DNA of 64,000 nucleotides from Sphaerisporangium rubeum (GTDB lineage Bacteria; Actinomycetota; Actinomycetes; Streptosporangiales; Streptosporangiaceae), in contig NZ_JACHIU010000001.1 in the NCBI RefSeq assembly GCF_014207705.1, forward strand, positions 3,650,501-3,714,500. Direction: 5' to 3'. The notes below the pieces were generated by a model, which was not told where the DNA came from, searched no databases, and saw only the letters and a list, made by a program, of their open reading frames with translations. Shown here in pieces: positions 63,901 to 64,000 of the stretch; the first letter of the stretch is position 1, and each line of letters begins with the position of its first letter. A program made the position numbers and the translations under genes.

Positions 63901-64000
63901 TCGACCCCGAGCCGGTCCGGCCCGGTGACGTGGTGGATCCGGAAGAGCTGTACGAGGTCGGGGAGCGGTTCGGGTGCCGGGTGGGGGTGAGCTGGGACGG
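60918..64000 (+). CDS. Non-ribosomal peptide synthetase, siderophore; 3' end outside window
   Basis: The reading frame from the GTG at 60918 (ribosome site GGGAGGCGGGGG) stays open to the window edge, over 1,027 codons. Order: a short condensation-like region (about residues 1-235) that lacks the HHxxxDG catalytic part, as in loading modules; an adenylation domain with '[15 protein letters not shown]' (A3), '[11 protein letters not shown]' (A5), '[17 protein letters not shown]' (A7) and '[20 protein letters not shown]' (A8); then, inserted after A8, an N-methyltransferase with SAM motif '[18 protein letters not shown]'. By eye against GrsA the pocket reads D-V-W-I-L-G-A-T-N, which I do not assign. 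With hydroxylase and formyltransferase genes it builds a hydroxamate siderophore, probably containing an N-methylated residue. Confidence 0.9.
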   Translation, partial: MLEHAMTYWRNRLAPPPREIPLPADRPYPPSPTVKVETRTRPLPAAAPHDALLAAYAALLHRYAGTPDVTFGCDGLPLRVEARGGTTFGELRAVVAAALDEARAHRVPLAALAAELGPEPTRGGGLFFNTAFRTGDGPSAEGADAGAATSAKDGTPDGTPDGTPDGASDGAEGGTLDLVVTVAGGEVRAAYRADLFDAATADRLLGHYTSLLLDGLTRPGVPVGDLELLDAGERHQIITEWNATAHDVPVRTWPEMFAEQVRLRPGAVALVFGKTRLTYAELDDQAGRLAAALAARGAGPEKVVALAVPRSAEMIVAQVAVLKSGAAYLPIDTDYPRDRVAYMLGDARPVCAVVTRETEDDVPADTGIPLLVLDADETVRELAGHDPQVDAGDLSAGNAAYVIYTSGSTGRPKGVVLSHGGVAKLVATQSERFGVGPAAVVLQFASPGFDVAFWDLCLGLLSGGRLVVVPSELRYPGAELAAYARANGVTFMILPPALLAAMPEDVRLPEAATLLAGTERVSPELVARYAPGRMMFNAYGPTEATTNSTLGLCDPGIAPGSIVPIGVPDPGTRAYVLDARLRPVPAGVTGELYLAGEGLARGYLGRAGLTAERFVADPFGGPGERLYRTGDLVRWRADGRLEFLGRADAQVKIRGFRVEPGEIESVLRGHPAVEQVAVVVREDRPGDRRLAAYVVPVTAPAEPAERVAEWKDLHELLYTASGEEFAGWNSMYDGRPIPLEEMREWRDATVAAIRELRPRRVLEIGAGSGLVLTRLAGECETYWGTDLSQEAIRALRARVDSLPELAGRVELHARPAHDLTGLPAGFFDTVVVNSVVQYFPSAEYLTEVLLGAAALLAPGGRIFVGDVRNLRLLRTLRAAVETRRGTADLPSAVDRAVRWEGELLLDPDYFTTLGLDADIRVKRGSHHNELTRYRYDVVLRTSPAVAADETTEVPWTRVGGLAALAALLEENPRRLRVTGIPNARLTEDLAALRAVDPEPVRPGDVVDPEELYEVGERFGCRVGVSWD
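61373..61432 (+). repeat. 12-bp tandem repeat in NRPS linker
   Basis: GGACGGCACTCC occurs three times in tandem (61373-61408), followed by two diverged copies (to 61432). It encodes '[19 protein letters not shown]' inside the condensation-like region. Multiples of four codons keep the frame, so copy number can vary without breaking the enzyme. Confidence 0.85.

Overview
This window is high-GC actinomycete chromosome. The coding style (GTG and TTG starts, ATGA/GTGA stop-start overlaps), the DmdR/IdeR-type iron boxes and the families present (LacI sugar regulators, XRE/TPR regulators, ferredoxin-P450 pairs, AA10 oxidase, NRPS siderophore genes) point to a soil actinomycete, perhaps Streptosporangiaceae-like. 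I cannot fix the genus from sequence alone. I see no tRNA, rRNA, CRISPR array or intact transposase. Both window ends cut genes: metH on the left and an NRPS on the right.

Layout. 0-4.4 kb: 5'-truncated metH, a remnant of a PiT phosphate transporter and an anchored extracellular protein. 4.4-21.1 kb: a hemicellulose/arabinan utilisation region. It holds a GH10 xylanase, a TetR regulator, a cold-shock-domain protein, a GH51 arabinofuranosidase, and one long co-directional string lacI-ytfQ-ytfR-ytfT-yjfF-araB-araD-araA, followed by a second lacI and a secreted GH43 endo-arabinanase. Secreted or cytoplasmic hydrolases release arabinose, the YtfQRT/YjfF-type ABC system imports it, and AraA, AraB and AraD convert it to xylulose 5-phosphate. 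Matching LacI-type operators sit before the first lacI and across the araB start codon.

21.6-29.2 kb: a membrane NACHT-type NTPase, a decayed MFS/HTH locus and a 1,288-residue TPR-CHAT protein carrying a recent internal duplication. These resemble signalling or defence proteins. 29.3-41.2 kb: a TetR-ferredoxin-P450 operon, then a cassette of about 9 kb (Nudix, XRE/TPR regulator, hydratase, acylating aldehyde dehydrogenase, ketoacid aldolase, KAS III, acyl carrier protein, CitE-like lyase, MaoC, GNAT). The cassette ends in a 786-bp copy of the P450 3' part that looks identical, so it is bounded by long direct repeats. The hydratase has an in-frame TAA. I know of no described pathway with exactly this gene set, and it is the best candidate here for an undescribed system.

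41.3-49.4 kb: small lineage-specific genes. These include a lipoprotein, a secreted protein, a YcaQ-like winged-helix protein, a fold-type II PLP protein whose catalytic lysine position is arginine (with a broken partial copy upstream), three copies of a palindromic motif, a 39-codon gene coupled to an MFS transporter, and a coiled-coil protein. 49.5-53.7 kb: chvE-gguA-gguB, a multiple-monosaccharide ABC importer under a LacI-type operator. 54-55.3 kb: an AA10 lytic polysaccharide monooxygenase and an RsbW-like ATPase. 55.3-64 kb: a hydroxamate siderophore locus (ornithine N5-hydroxylase, formyltransferase, ferric-siderophore ABC importer, NRPS with an adenylation domain carrying an N-methyltransferase) with three iron boxes.
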